DNA of 64,000 nt from Paraburkholderia diazotrophica (GCF_900108945.1 NZ_FNYE01000031.1:32565-96564), one strand, 5' to 3'. Counted from the first letter of the stretch, positions 27,050-36,628 are shown. The notes: a model not told the origin generated them from the letters alone. Numbers and translations are program-made.

Positions 27050-27398
27050 TCAGCAAGCCTTGGAGGCGCATAACAGGATGTAAACGGAGCGGAATGAGGA
27101 GTAATCGCCCGCAGCTGTGGGTTCTATATCAGCCCGGCTTCGCGTGAATGTCACGGATGGCCGCCGTGGCGGGCTACTTTACTATCACCTAAACTTGGAC
27201 ACAACCCGATGTAATCAAAGTGTTTGATTTTCTGTACTTTTTTGGCATTCGTCTCCATATTGAGGGGCAGATGTGTTATACGAGCCGTAACAAAAGGCAA
27301 GGTGGCTTGCCGAACTGGACAAATTTCCGCAAACTCCGCAGTCATTGCGGCCCAGAAACGATCAAGTGTCGTCAATAAGACACCGGCGTTCTCATAAA
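27050..27398. other. Divergent intergenic region upstream of the D-arabinose-type operon
   Basis: About 350 bases separate the start of the minus-strand operon from the start of the GT2 gene. It is visibly richer in A and T near 27180-27280 and has no convincing gene. It should contain promoters for both operons; none could be placed with confidence. Confidence 0.45.
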
Positions 27399-28244
27399 AT
27401 GAAATTGACACGCGAGCCGCGTACCGAAAACGAGGGCCTCTCGATATCCATCGTCGTATATCGGCCGGACCTTACACTGTTGCAAAGCACGCTCGAAAGC
27501 GTGGCAACTGCCTGCGGGGGAGTGCGTGCGACTCGGCCGTCGTTCAAGCTTGGATTGTTACTAGTCGACAACGGCGGGCTACCCGACATCGCCGCGACGC
27601 TAGCGAAGGTGCGCGCACAGGGTATTACCTGCGAAGTTATCAGCGGTCAAGGCAACGTCGGCTATGGGCGCGGACACAATCTCGCGATCGAACGCTCGCC
27701 GTATTCGTTCCATCTGGTTCTTAACCCGGATATCGAACTTGACGCGAAAGCGCTGGCCAATGCCGTCGATTTCCTCTGCGCGCATCCTGACGCTGGTCTC
27801 CTGACGCCGCGTATCGGCGATGACGCTGGACAGTTGCAGTACTTATGCCGTCGGTACCCGACTCTTGTCGACCTATTCGTGCGCGGCTTCCTTCCGACGT
27901 GTGCGCGCCGTCTGTTTTCCCGGCGTCTCGCGCGATATGAAATGCGCGATCTCATTAACGAATGCGACGTAGTCTGGGATCCGCCGATCGTCAGCGGTTG
28001 CTTCATGATGTTTCGCACGATCGTGCTAAAAAGACTGGCGGGTTTCGATCCCCGCTACTTTCTTTACTTCGAAGACTATGATCTCAGCCTGCGTGCGCAT
28101 GATGTCACGCGCGTCGTCTACACGCCGGTCGTGCGAGTGTTGCATCACGGCGGTGGTGCGGCACGAAAAGGCAGCGCGCATATCCGTATGTTCGTCGCGT
28201 CTGCCTACAAGTTCTTCGACCGCTTCGGCTGGAAGTGGCTATGA
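27399..28244 (+). CDS. GT2 glycosyltransferase, WbbL/rhamnosyltransferase-like
   Basis: A 281-residue GT-A enzyme. SISIVVYRPDLTLLQSTL opens the fold, LLVDNGG and GNVGYGRGHNLAI follow, and HLVLNPDIELD contains the D-x-D-like acidic motif. The late signature VSGCFMMFRTIVLKRLAGFD and YLYFEDYDLSLRA is characteristic of WbbL-like rhamnosyl- and N-acetylfucosaminyltransferases. ATG 27399 was chosen as the first in-frame ATG before the fold begins. Its stop overlaps the start of the wbiG-like gene by ATGA. It probably adds one of the first sugars to the lipid-linked chain started by the WbiH-like enzyme. Confidence 0.88.
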   Translation: MKLTREPRTENEGLSISIVVYRPDLTLLQSTLESVATACGGVRATRPSFKLGLLLVDNGGLPDIAATLAKVRAQGITCEVISGQGNVGYGRGHNLAIERSPYSFHLVLNPDIELDAKALANAVDFLCAHPDAGLLTPRIGDDAGQLQYLCRRYPTLVDLFVRGFLPTCARRLFSRRLARYEMRDLINECDVVWDPPIVSGCFMMFRTIVLKRLAGFDPRYFLYFEDYDLSLRAHDVTRVVYTPVVRVLHHGGGAARKGSAHIRMFVASAYKFFDRFGWKWL

Positions 28245-29197
28245 GCCGGATTCTGGTGACGGGGGCAAACGGCTTTGTCGGGCGTGCCGTCTGCGGTCTG
28301 CTTCTTGCCCGAGGGAATCGGGTCACGGGACTGGTTCGGCGAGCAAATGCTGTTATGGCGGGCGTCGACGAATGGGTGGATGCCTCACGCGACTTCACCG
28401 ATATCGATGGTGCATGGTCTGCCTCGCTGGTCCCGGACTGCGTTGTGCATCTAGCGGCGCGGGTGCACATCATGAACGAAGACGCGGCCGACCCCGCGGC
28501 CGCGTTTCATGCAACCAACGTCGAAGGAACGTTGCGGCTCGCGGCAGCTGCACACCGAAAGGGGGTGCGACGTTTCGTTTTCGTCAGCAGCATCAAGGCC
28601 ATCGCAGAGCGGGACGACGGAACGCCGATACATGAGAATTATTCGCCTCGCCCGGAAGATGCCTATGGCCGGTCCAAGCTCGCTGCGGAAGAAGCGCTTC
28701 GCCGCTTGGGCGACCATACCGGGCTGGAAATCGTCATCGCGCGCCCGCCGCTCGTCTACGGACCGCAAGTACGCGCTAACTTCCTGCGACTAATGGATGC
28801 AGTCTGGCGTGGCGTTCCTCTGCCGCTCGGCGGCGCCGACGCGCGGCGCAGCATAGTCTACGTCGGCAACCTCGCGGATGCGCTCGTATGCTGCGCGACC
28901 GACCCGCGCGCGGCGCGCCAGTGCTTTCACGTCGCGGATTGTGGCGCTCCGACCGTCGCGGAACTGGTGCGCGCGCTCGCCGGACATCTCGGCAAGCCGT
29001 CGCGGCTGTTGCCCGTTCCGGCCGCCTGGCTGCGCGCGGCAGGCCGGTTGACGGGCCGCTCCGCACAGGTCGATCGTCTGATTGGAAGCCTGCAGGTCGA
29101 TACGTCACACATTCGCGACGTGCTCGGCTGGCAGCCGCCGTTCTCAACCGACGAAGGTCTGTCGGCTACCGCCGACTGGTATCGTTCGACTCACTGA
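28241..29197 (+). CDS. wbiG: NAD-dependent epimerase, WbiG/WbpV-like
   Basis: A 318-residue extended SDR. ILVTGANGFVGRAVCGLL is the NAD-binding start; VSSIKAIAERDDGTPI holds the catalytic serine region; DAYGRSKLAAEEALRR has the Y-x-x-x-K pair. The gene lies directly before a WecA-like transferase and a CapD-like dehydratase in the order wbiG-wbiH-wbiI known from Burkholderia O-antigen loci. Such epimerases act on UDP-N-acetyl-6-deoxy-4-ketohexoses or the 4-position of UDP-HexNAc. It overlaps the upstream GT2 by four bases and is separated from the next gene by nine. The gene name rests on order plus family, so substrate details stay open. Confidence 0.85.
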   Translation: MSRILVTGANGFVGRAVCGLLLARGNRVTGLVRRANAVMAGVDEWVDASRDFTDIDGAWSASLVPDCVVHLAARVHIMNEDAADPAAAFHATNVEGTLRLAAAAHRKGVRRFVFVSSIKAIAERDDGTPIHENYSPRPEDAYGRSKLAAEEALRRLGDHTGLEIVIARPPLVYGPQVRANFLRLMDAVWRGVPLPLGGADARRSIVYVGNLADALVCCATDPRAARQCFHVADCGAPTVAELVRALAGHLGKPSRLLPVPAAWLRAAGRLTGRSAQVDRLIGSLQVDTSHIRDVLGWQPPFSTDEGLSATADWYRSTH

Positions 29198-29206
29198 ACC
29201 CGTTTC

Positions 29207-30241
29207 ATGCAGATGCAAGATTCACTGATGTCTCAGTGGGCTATCCCCCTCGACGCCGGCGTGGCCGCCTGCGCATGCGCGGCGATCCTGTACCTGTTGC
29301 TGAGGACAGGCCTCGCGTGGCGCATCGCGATGGACATTCCCAACGACCGTTCCCTCCACGTGCGGCCGACGCCACGCGTCGGCGGCTGGGCGGTCGTGCC
29401 CGTTTCCGTTGTGGCCATGCCGCTCGTGGCGCCGTCGCTGTGGTTCGTCGCGCTGGCGACGGCGTTCCTCGCAGCAGTCTCGCAGCTCGACGACCGCCGC
29501 GGTTTGCCCGCGCGCGCGCGCTTCGCGGCGCATCTGATCGCCGTTGTCGCGTTCGTCGCGCTGTTTCCGGCAGCGGCGCCGTGGTGGCTGCTATGCGCGT
29601 TGGCATTTTTGATGATCTGGCTCGTCAACCTCTACAATTTCATGGATGGCGCCGACGGCCTCGCCGGCGGGATGGCGCTGTTCGGTTTTTCCGGCTATGC
29701 CGCAGGCGCGATGCTTAGCAGCCAACCGATGCCCGATCTCGCGTTGGCGTCGGTCGCGATTGCCGGTGCGGCGCTCGGTTTCCTTTTCTTTAATTTCCAT
29801 CCGGCCCGGATTTTCCTCGGCGATGCGGGGTCTATTTCACTGGGCTATCTCGCGGGCGCGCTGGGCTATTGGGGCTGGCGCGGCGGCGCGTGGCCTGTAT
29901 GGTTCCCAGCGCTCGTATTTGCGCCCTTCATCGGCGATGCTTCGATCACACTCGTGCGACGACTGCTGCGTGGAGAAAAGTTTTGGCAGGCGCACCGGGA
30001 GCACTACTATCAACGCATGGTGCGTTCGGGAGTCGGCCATGCGGGTACCGCGTGGGCGTGGTACGCAGTCATGGTTGTCGGCATAGGACTTGCCCTGTTG
30101 GCACTCGGGCGTTCCACGGTCACTCAGTGGGGCATCGTCGCTGGTTGGGCTGCCGTGCTGGTCATCATCGGAAGCATCGTCGATCTGCGCTGGCGTCGGT
30201 TCCAGTCAACGCTGTCCAAACAATCCGAGGTACGACGCTGA
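29207..30241 (+). CDS. wbiH: Polyprenyl-phosphate sugar-1-phosphate transferase, WbiH/WbpL-like
   Basis: A 344-residue member of the MraY/WecA family (PNPT) with about ten membrane helices. LVNLYNFMDGADGLAGG contains the catalytic aspartates, FLGDAGSISLGYLAG is the second acidic motif, and AHREHYYQRMV is the histidine loop that selects the HexNAc. The enzyme transfers a sugar phosphate from UDP-sugar to undecaprenyl phosphate, starting O-antigen synthesis at the inner face of the membrane. It overlaps the following wbiI-like gene by one base (TGATG). WbpL-type enzymes usually prefer UDP-FucNAc or UDP-QuiNAc, which the flanking SDR and CapD-like enzymes could supply. Confidence 0.92.
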   Translation: MQMQDSLMSQWAIPLDAGVAACACAAILYLLLRTGLAWRIAMDIPNDRSLHVRPTPRVGGWAVVPVSVVAMPLVAPSLWFVALATAFLAAVSQLDDRRGLPARARFAAHLIAVVAFVALFPAAAPWWLLCALAFLMIWLVNLYNFMDGADGLAGGMALFGFSGYAAGAMLSSQPMPDLALASVAIAGAALGFLFFNFHPARIFLGDAGSISLGYLAGALGYWGWRGGAWPVWFPALVFAPFIGDASITLVRRLLRGEKFWQAHREHYYQRMVRSGVGHAGTAWAWYAVMVVGIGLALLALGRSTVTQWGIVAGWAAVLVIIGSIVDLRWRRFQSTLSKQSEVRR

Positions 30242-32130
30242 TGCTAAGAACCAAAGCCAGCTGGCTATCCTTCAGCGCTTTCCTTTTCGACCTGGCCGCT
30301 GTCGCGGGCACGTGGCTCATCGCCTACGTAATCCGCTTCAACGGCGCCGTGCCGACGGACTTTCGGGATGGCGCGTTTCACGCGCTCATCTGGGTGCTGC
30401 CCGTCTACGGCGTGATGTTCCGCATCTTCGGCCTCTATCGCGGCATGTGGGTGTTCGCGAGCCTGCCCGATCTGCTGCGCATTTCGAAGGCGGTGGCTGC
30501 GGGCGCCCTCGTCACGATGATCCTGGCGGTGATGATTCAGCCGATCCCAGTCATTCCGCGTTCCGTGCTGCTTGTATCGCCGCTCTTCCTATTCCTCGCG
30601 ATGGGCGGCTCGCGCGCGCTATATCGTGCGGGTAAGGAGTTCTACCTGTACGGCGGTCTGGTCGCGCAAGGCAAACCCGTCGTCGTACTCGGCGCGGGCA
30701 CGGCGGGCGCGATGCTCGCGCGGGAACTGTCGCGTTCGAGCGAGTGGCGGTTGATCGGCCTGCTCGACGACGACGTCTCTAAACAGGGCCGTGAAATCTA
30801 CGGCTACAAGGTGCTGGGCCCGATTGGCAAGCTGCCGGAAATCGCTGAGACGATGAAGACCGAGTACGCGATCATCGCGATTCCTTCGGCACCGGTCGAA
30901 CAGCAGCGCCGCGCGGCGACGCTGTGCGTGCGTGCCGGCGTGCGCGCGATGGTCCTACCCGCGCTGACGGACGTCACGGAAGGGCAAGCATCGCTCTCGC
31001 GCGTGCGCCACATTGATCTCGAAGACCTGCTCGGCCGCGAGCCGGTGCACATCGACACGCCGCACGTCGAAGCACTGCTGCATGCACGAGTTGTGATGGT
31101 GACGGGCGCGGGCGGCTCGATCGGCTCGGAACTGTGCCGCCAAATCCTGCGTTTTAACCCCGCCCAGCTGATTGTCTTTGATATTTCCGAGTATGCGATG
31201 TACCGCCTCGTTGAGGAACTGCTTGAACGGTTCCCGGGGCTGTCGATCGTGCCCGTAATTGGCGACGCAAAGGACTCGCTGTTGCTCGATCAGGTGATGG
31301 CGCGCTATACGCCGCACATCGTCTATCACGCCGCCGCGTACAAGCATGTCCCGCTGATGGAAGAGCAGAACGCATGGCAAGCTGTTCGCAACAACGTGCT
31401 CGGCACGTACCGCGTTGCGCGCGCGGCGATTCGCCACGATGTGACGCGCTTCGTGCTGATTTCGACCGACAAGGCCGTCAATCCGACCAACGTGATGGGG
31501 GCGAGCAAGCGTCTCGCCGAAATGGCCTGTCAGGCCCTGCAACAGACGAGCGAGCGCACGCAGTTCGAGACCGTACGCTTCGGCAACGTGCTGGGCAGCG
31601 CGGGCAGCGTGATTCCGAAGTTCCAGCAGCAGATCGCAAAGGGCGGTCCCGTGACCGTCACGCACCCGGAAATCACGCGCTTCTTCATGACGATTCCCGA
31701 GGCGTCACAACTCGTGTTGCAGGCATCGAGCATGGGTTACGGTGGCGAGATCTTCATTCTCGACATGGGCGAGCCGATGAAGATCGTCGATCTGGCGCGC
31801 GACCTGATCCGGCTGTACGGCTTCACGGAAGACCAGATACGCATTGAATTCACGGGCCTGCGTCCCGGCGAAAAGTTGTACGAGGAACTACTCGCTGACG
31901 ACGAAACGACGACGCGCACGCCTCATCCGAAGCTGCGCATCGCCCAGGCGCGCGGCGTGCCGGATAATCTGCTCGACGAACTGCTGCCCTGGCTGATGCA
32001 GCACCGCGTGTTGACCGACGACGAAGTGCGCCGCGATCTGCGCCGGTGGGTAGCCGAATACCAGCCGACGCTGGCAACGCCGCCACTGCGCAGCGTGCCC
32101 CCGCCAGCCGGCATGAGGGCGTCGATGTAA
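30241..32130 (+). CDS. wbiI: Membrane nucleotide-sugar 4,6-dehydratase, WbiI/WbpM/CapD-like
   Basis: A 629-residue protein. Four N-terminal membrane helices are followed by a first Rossmann domain (VVLGAGTAGAML, near residue 145) and a second, catalytic SDR domain: TGAGGSIGSELCRQI, YHAAAYKHVPLMEE, and STDKAVNPTNVMGASKR with the M-x-x-x-K active site of the large dehydratases. These enzymes convert UDP-GlcNAc to its 4-keto-6-deoxy derivative. ATG 30241 was chosen since it overlaps the wbiH-like stop by one base and starts the helices; the same frame runs much further upstream but inside wbiH. It is the last gene before a strong terminator, so it ends the O-antigen-type block. Confidence 0.95.
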   Translation: MLRTKASWLSFSAFLFDLAAVAGTWLIAYVIRFNGAVPTDFRDGAFHALIWVLPVYGVMFRIFGLYRGMWVFASLPDLLRISKAVAAGALVTMILAVMIQPIPVIPRSVLLVSPLFLFLAMGGSRALYRAGKEFYLYGGLVAQGKPVVVLGAGTAGAMLARELSRSSEWRLIGLLDDDVSKQGREIYGYKVLGPIGKLPEIAETMKTEYAIIAIPSAPVEQQRRAATLCVRAGVRAMVLPALTDVTEGQASLSRVRHIDLEDLLGREPVHIDTPHVEALLHARVVMVTGAGGSIGSELCRQILRFNPAQLIVFDISEYAMYRLVEELLERFPGLSIVPVIGDAKDSLLLDQVMARYTPHIVYHAAAYKHVPLMEEQNAWQAVRNNVLGTYRVARAAIRHDVTRFVLISTDKAVNPTNVMGASKRLAEMACQALQQTSERTQFETVRFGNVLGSAGSVIPKFQQQIAKGGPVTVTHPEITRFFMTIPEASQLVLQASSMGYGGEIFILDMGEPMKIVDLARDLIRLYGFTEDQIRIEFTGLRPGEKLYEELLADDETTTRTPHPKLRIAQARGVPDNLLDELLPWLMQHRVLTDDEVRRDLRRWVAEYQPTLATPPLRSVPPPAGMRASM

Positions 32131-32134
32131 AGTC

Positions 32135-32159
32135 AAAAGGCGCCGGCGCGCCTTTTTTT
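32135..32159 (+). terminator. Intrinsic terminator after the wbiI-like gene
   Basis: AAAAGGCGCCGGCGCGCCTTTTTTT: a GC-rich stem (AAGGCGC/GCGCCTT) with a short loop, followed by a run of seven T, starting four bases after the stop codon. This is a textbook rho-independent terminator. Confidence 0.9.
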
Positions 32160-32215
32160 ATGTCTGTGATTCAACGTGGCTGTTTGGACCCAGGTAACGC
32201 GACTTTCGGGGTCGC

Positions 32216-32440
32216 ATGCCTCAAAATCCTGACCTAGTGAAGGATCTTTGCGCTTCTGTGCTGTGGCGAGAAGACGGCCTAAAGGCAGCAGAGTTTGCGG
32301 TACACCTCGCGAATACCACGGCGAAATATTGCGGACTGGAGAATAGCGGCGACGAAAACAAGGCGCTGACGGAGGCGTACGAGGCGGGTGGCAGGTACAT
32401 CGGCTATGTCCTGATGGCCTGCACTCACGTTTTTGCGTGA
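32216..32440 (+). CDS. Small hypothetical protein
   Basis: A 74-residue frame with balanced composition (MPQNPDLVKDLCASVLWR at the start, GGRYIGYVLMACTHVFA at the end) and no recognised domain. It lies 85 bases after the terminator. There is no clear ribosome site before ATG 32216. It may be a small soluble protein of the accessory region; the coding call rests mainly on amino-acid makeup and is uncertain. Confidence 0.4.
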   Translation: MPQNPDLVKDLCASVLWREDGLKAAEFAVHLANTTAKYCGLENSGDENKALTEAYEAGGRYIGYVLMACTHVFA

Positions 32441-33538
32441 CGGCGACTAGACACCTACGCTTATGGAGGCGCCGGTACATTCACTGCAGCACGCCTGAAG
32501 GACCTTGATCGCGCATACAGGACTTCGAGAAGTGTGCTGTTCCTGTGTTCCCACGGTTCAAGAAACGCAGCCATGCTGGGCTGCGAGGGCGGTCGCATTT
32601 GCTCACAAAGCTTGACGGTAAGCGCGCAATTTCCCCACCTAGCTTTTGCGTCCAGCAGGATCCACGATTGCGTCCGCAACGTTCATCGCCCGACACATCG
32701 TATAGGCGGGCCTGACGCATTGTTTTCGACGCCACACCGCATCACGCGCGATGTTGACCTGCGGCGCGAAAATACCTTCGGCCGTGCGTGGCATGACGAA
32801 GGCTTACGCCTTGCGAAAGGCCCGGAGGTTGAAACCAGCTACAGATTTAGCGCTGCGCTGGAGCAAAAAGCTATTCGATTTTGCGGAGCTTTTCGGGTTA
32901 AGAGCGTGAGCCGGCTCGGCTGAGCGTCGGGTTCTGGGAGGTGGACGCGCCCTCTATAGGTATCAAGAAAGGCTCATCGTTTTGACGCGAAAGTGCGTGC
33001 ATCTGGTGGCTCTTAGTTTCGCTGCGCGGCTGGCTAGGTCGAACGAAGGACGGATGTCCTAGGTCGCCGCGATTTCTTGCAGATGTTGTGCCCGACCCAA
33101 GAGCGACGCGTCATAAACGTTGTTTGCCCCGGCCGTTCTGCTGCTCGATCAATTGACCTTTCCGATGTTGCCGGGATCGTGAGCGACACATTCCGAAAAT
33201 GTCCGGGTCAGAATGATTGCTGTCTATTCGTACGCGGACTAAAGCGCGGAAGGGGCGAACTAGAGGAAAACAGTGACGTCGACCATTTTTCGCGGTCTTC
33301 AGTGCTGCAACGGAAGAGAGAACGAGAAGCCTACGTGGTGTTGAGGTACGCGACTGTGATACACGGGGAACGACGCTAGGCGCATTGTCGCCAGGATAGA
33401 TCCTGTTAAAAGGCCCACCAAACACCTCAGCATTGTGGACTCCGCTTGTCTTTGAGCAGCTCTACCATCGTCATTGCTGACGCGATCCGTTTTCAGAACG
33501 TCAAGCCAATACGAAACCGGAACGATAGGATATTCTCC
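32441..33538. other. 1.1-kb stretch without convincing genes
   Basis: Several frames of 70-130 codons cross it on both strands, but none has a start with a ribosome site or a recognisable domain, and they overlap one another. It reads like decayed accessory DNA. Confidence 0.5.
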
Positions 33539-34180
33539 ATGACCGAGCAAAACTTTAGATGCGTGCAGGTGCCTTCGGGCCGCTTCCTCGCGACTCAGGC
33601 AACCCTTGGATATTCGAATCATGTTGCAAATGAGCCGGCAGTCGCGGAACGTCGCGGGCGGTATGTCGCTTTTTCCCGGCAGCTGCATGCCGTACTCGCC
33701 CCTTTGCTCGAAGAGTCTTATTCGTTGTATGAGGAGCTAACCGTGCTGACGTCGCGAGGATTCGCCGGCCCCGTGATCCGCGCCGACTGTGTAGCAGTCA
33801 CCAATATGGGGGTGTTTGTTATCAGTCAGGTGGACTGGGCGGTGAGCGAAGTTTCGCTGTGTCCCGAAAAGAACAGCCTGCGCGTCCTCACCGCCCCGAA
33901 AACGTACGAGATTTATCCGAACCCGCTTCGATACACCGCTCCCGCTGTTCACTTCCTGAGTGCTTTCCTGCATGAGTTCGAGGTTCCGGTCGACACGCTT
34001 GCTGTGCTCAATAACGAGACGTGTGACATCCGCGAGGGTGTGCCGACATCGTTTCTCAAAGCAAGTGAGCTGCATCACTTTTTCAGGCTAAGGCGTGAAC
34101 TGGCTTCCAGTATGAGGCTGGGTTTCATGGACTTCCGCGAAATGGGGGTGCGGTTGCGCACCGGTTGCAGACAGGTCTAA
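33539..34180 (+). CDS. NERD-domain-like protein of unknown role
   Basis: A 213-residue protein. The central region (SYSLYEELTVLTSRGFAGPV, then RADCVAVTNMGVFVISQVDW and NSLRVLTAP) follows the layout of the NERD domain, a nuclease-related fold: a helix, an acidic strand with I/V-D-x-V/I-V-V-T, then G-V-F-V-I. The usual lysine after this strand is replaced by aspartate or is shifted. ATG 33539 has GATAGGA at 33524. NERD proteins are often plasmid-borne or found with helicases and kinases; none is adjacent here. It stands alone, and its function is unknown. The domain call is by eye. Confidence 0.55.
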   Translation: MTEQNFRCVQVPSGRFLATQATLGYSNHVANEPAVAERRGRYVAFSRQLHAVLAPLLEESYSLYEELTVLTSRGFAGPVIRADCVAVTNMGVFVISQVDWAVSEVSLCPEKNSLRVLTAPKTYEIYPNPLRYTAPAVHFLSAFLHEFEVPVDTLAVLNNETCDIREGVPTSFLKASELHHFFRLRRELASSMRLGFMDFREMGVRLRTGCRQV

Positions 34181-34249
34181 GGTACCGCACCGAGCCTGGG
34201 TGGATAGGACGACTGCAGCAACGTCTGATTCAAGCACGGACTGTCAGCG

Positions 34250-34278
34250 GAGCACTACCAGAAAAAATGGTGGTGCTC
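34250..34278. repeat. 11-bp inverted repeat (hairpin)
   Basis: GAGCACTACCA (34250-34260) and TGGTGGTGCTC (34268-34278) form an 11-bp stem with one G-T wobble around a seven-base loop, GAAAAAA. There is no U-tract after it on either strand, so it is not a standard terminator. It lies in a 600-base stretch (34181-34795) with no other feature I can support. Confidence 0.55.
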
Positions 34279-34795
34279 TCGGTGTGACGGGCGTAAGAGC
34301 GCCTGGCGGACACGCTCGCGTCGCATCGAACGGGCCATGATCGTTCCAGGCGGCCGATGCCGCAGCGCGAGCGCGCCCATAGGCCGATTCCACTACGCGG
34401 TTTTGCGAAAACTGCACGTGTGAACGTTCGATGCATTTTTCACAAATTGGGTCGTTTCGTCCATGTAATCAATGGCTTGTGCCAATGCTTCCGGGCAGAT
34501 GAGTTCCCTGAGCCAGGCTCGGGCCTGTTGATGCCTTCGCGCTCGTTGCCGCCGGCTGCGTAAACGACTGTCGGCGGGCCCATAACGTCTAAGCCGGCGG
34601 CGACAGAGGCTTTATGAGTTCGTCGAGCCTGGTTGCGCAACGCCCTTTGTGAAAGGCTTCGTGTGCGCTTTCCAATGTATTGCTGAAAGGCGCTATTTTT
34701 TGCACCTCATAGCGCCGCCGTTTGACCGTAAAGTCGCGTATTTTTATGCTTTGGGCGCGCACGGGCCGCCGACAACGGGGGAAAAGAGAAAAGAC

Positions 34796-35764
34796 ATGGG
34801 CTTTAAGAGACCGCGTAGACGGATCGATCAGCGCAGCTGCATTCTCCTTGCCTGTCGATATAAAGAAGGATTCGCTCGTGGCGAGTGGACCACGCAGGCA
34901 GACGCGTCGCGCGTGCTAGGGGTAAGTCAGGCAGAACTGTCGATGGCTTTACGATGGAACTCACTGCCTGTCGAGCTGCTCGCGATGTTCGCCGAAGCTG
35001 TCGAGATCAGGGCTCATACAGTGCGTGTCATACGCGATGCCATAGCCCGTGATGGCCTGGAGACGGTGCGTGAGCGACTCCGGCAGCATGTTGCTGCAAG
35101 CAGGAAACTGCCGGCGAAGACAGTACTTGCTATCGTAAAAGGCCGGATATCCGAGGCAAGCAAAGCCTTGCGTGCGCCTGGCATGGAAGAGAAGAAGCGC
35201 GCCACCCTGCCACGAGACTTACCGATGTATATATTGAATCGGTATCGTCTCGGAATCATCAACGGGGAATGGACGAGTTATAGCGGTTGCTGCCGTGCAC
35301 TAGGCATTTCCCGAAGGAACATAAGCGATGCCGTCGCTATCGGGCAGCTACCGGATGGTGTCAGGTGCCTTTTTAAGGAAGCCGATCTAACGTTCTCGGT
35401 GGGGCGCAAACTGCTTGCGATCGAAAGGATCGTTGGCACCAAAACCCTGCAGGCGCGTGCGCATAACATCAGCTACCTGGCGCGCGAGCACACTGCCGAG
35501 CACGTCTTGCGTGAGCTCAACACGGACGACCCCTGGCCTGAAAAGTTCTCTCGCATACGCATCAAAAAGGGCAGGGGAGTAGGGCGACTCATCATCGAGT
35601 GCGATCACGCGGATCGTCTGTTCCTTTATCGTCGAGAAATGGAATCCGCACTTAATAAAGTTGTGAACAAGCTTGCTATGAGCCCATCGCAAGAAAAGAT
35701 AATGCGAACGACCGCTGATCCGTACATGGAAGAGCTGCGTCAATTATTGGACCGCAACCGATGA
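34796..35764 (+). CDS. Protein with two tandem helix-turn-helix-like repeats, ParB/KorB-like
   Basis: A 322-residue basic protein that contains the same unit twice. Unit 1: YKEGFARGEWTTQADASRVL then GVSQAELSMALRWNSLPVEL. Unit 2: YRLGIINGEWTSYSGCCRAL then GISRRNISDAVAIGQLPDGV. The pattern, a GEWT(S/T) helix, a conserved L-G-(V/I)-S turn, a recognition helix and a short linker, resembles the HTH of ParB/KorB-type plasmid proteins. A C-terminal domain from residue 245 is of unknown kind. ATG 34796 was chosen; an upstream extension to 34649 looks non-coding. It is probably a DNA-binding regulator or partition-type protein of an integrated plasmid or island. No ParA gene is next to it. Confidence 0.7.
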   Translation: MGFKRPRRRIDQRSCILLACRYKEGFARGEWTTQADASRVLGVSQAELSMALRWNSLPVELLAMFAEAVEIRAHTVRVIRDAIARDGLETVRERLRQHVAASRKLPAKTVLAIVKGRISEASKALRAPGMEEKKRATLPRDLPMYILNRYRLGIINGEWTSYSGCCRALGISRRNISDAVAIGQLPDGVRCLFKEADLTFSVGRKLLAIERIVGTKTLQARAHNISYLAREHTAEHVLRELNTDDPWPEKFSRIRIKKGRGVGRLIIECDHADRLFLYRREMESALNKVVNKLAMSPSQEKIMRTTADPYMEELRQLLDRNR

Positions 35765-36373
35765 ACGGTCGTTATGCGAAGTTGCCTCCTGCCAGATGGC
35801 ATCCACGTGCACAAGCAGCGTCGAGTTGAATGAGCCGTTAATCTGAATTCGGCGTTAAGTCAACTGTCAGGCCAAACGCTTGTACGATCCCTGCTGAACT
35901 GTGGCATCAGATCCAGGAAGCTGCAACCTTGCTCAGCCTGGCGCAAAATGCCGCCGGTAAGGCGGTCTGGTTTCATCGTTGCGCACCGGTCTGCCATTCC
36001 AGCCGGCAGACTGTAACCTGTTCTTCGTTTTCCTACCGATTGGCGCGCGTTCGCGCCGATCGCGCATCCCTTACCCCGATGGCTTGCTGACTTGTGTCAC
36101 GGCAGTCACTCGACACCGATGAGTAACCGCCATTTGCACGACGCTCTGCTCTGAGCCGCTTCCTTGACTTTTGCCTAAAGCGGGCATGATGAACTAACGA
36201 AAGTTATTTCATAGTGCTATGCAATTCATACTGCGCCTTAATTGCAAGGTGGTGGGAAGAAAATCGAATACCACATTCCTCACGCTGGCGTCATTGCTCT
36301 TGCATGTCAAGGCTCTGCGACGGATGAATCTTTGCCCGGTGTTGTTGGCCGCTGGTTGGTCCGGGGGCGTACG
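35765..36373. other. 0.6-kb intergenic stretch
   Basis: No gene is supported. Contains a few short inverted repeats of no clear type and an A/T-richer segment around 36180-36240 that may hold the promoter of the following small gene. Confidence 0.45.
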
Positions 36374-36628
36374 ATGAAGCGAAAATCATCCGGTACCCTG
36401 GTTCGGCGAGCGTCAAAGTTGCCAGCGACACTGGCTGACCGGGAATTGCAGCACCTGGAAAAGGTGGTGCACTACCTCTGCAATACGGACGTCCTTGATA
36501 CGGGATTTCGTCTCGGGGTGTCTTACTGGCTGAGCCGGATTGCAGACATCGAACAGAGATTTTATTTGGTTCCACCGCAGTTCAAACGGCTCGCGGCGCT
36601 ACGAAAGCTGCTCACGGATATTAGATAA
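36374..36628 (+). CDS. Small hypothetical protein
   Basis: An 84-residue protein with a basic start (MKRKSSGTLVRRASKLPATL) and a helical rest (ELQHLEKVVHYLCN, FRLGVSYWLSRIADIEQRF). No domain was recognised. ATG 36374 was preferred over the frame's upstream start at 36242, because the sequence before it has no coding character. It could be a small DNA-associated or plasmid-maintenance protein, like other genes in this stretch, but nothing in the sequence proves that. Confidence 0.5.
   Translation: MKRKSSGTLVRRASKLPATLADRELQHLEKVVHYLCNTDVLDTGFRLGVSYWLSRIADIEQRFYLVPPQFKRLAALRKLLTDIR

Noticed and set aside
29869..30240. Open frame extending the wbiI-like gene 124 codons upstream
   Set aside because: It lies inside the wbiH-like gene in another frame and reads as arginine- and cysteine-rich noise; the membrane helices start at ATG 30241.
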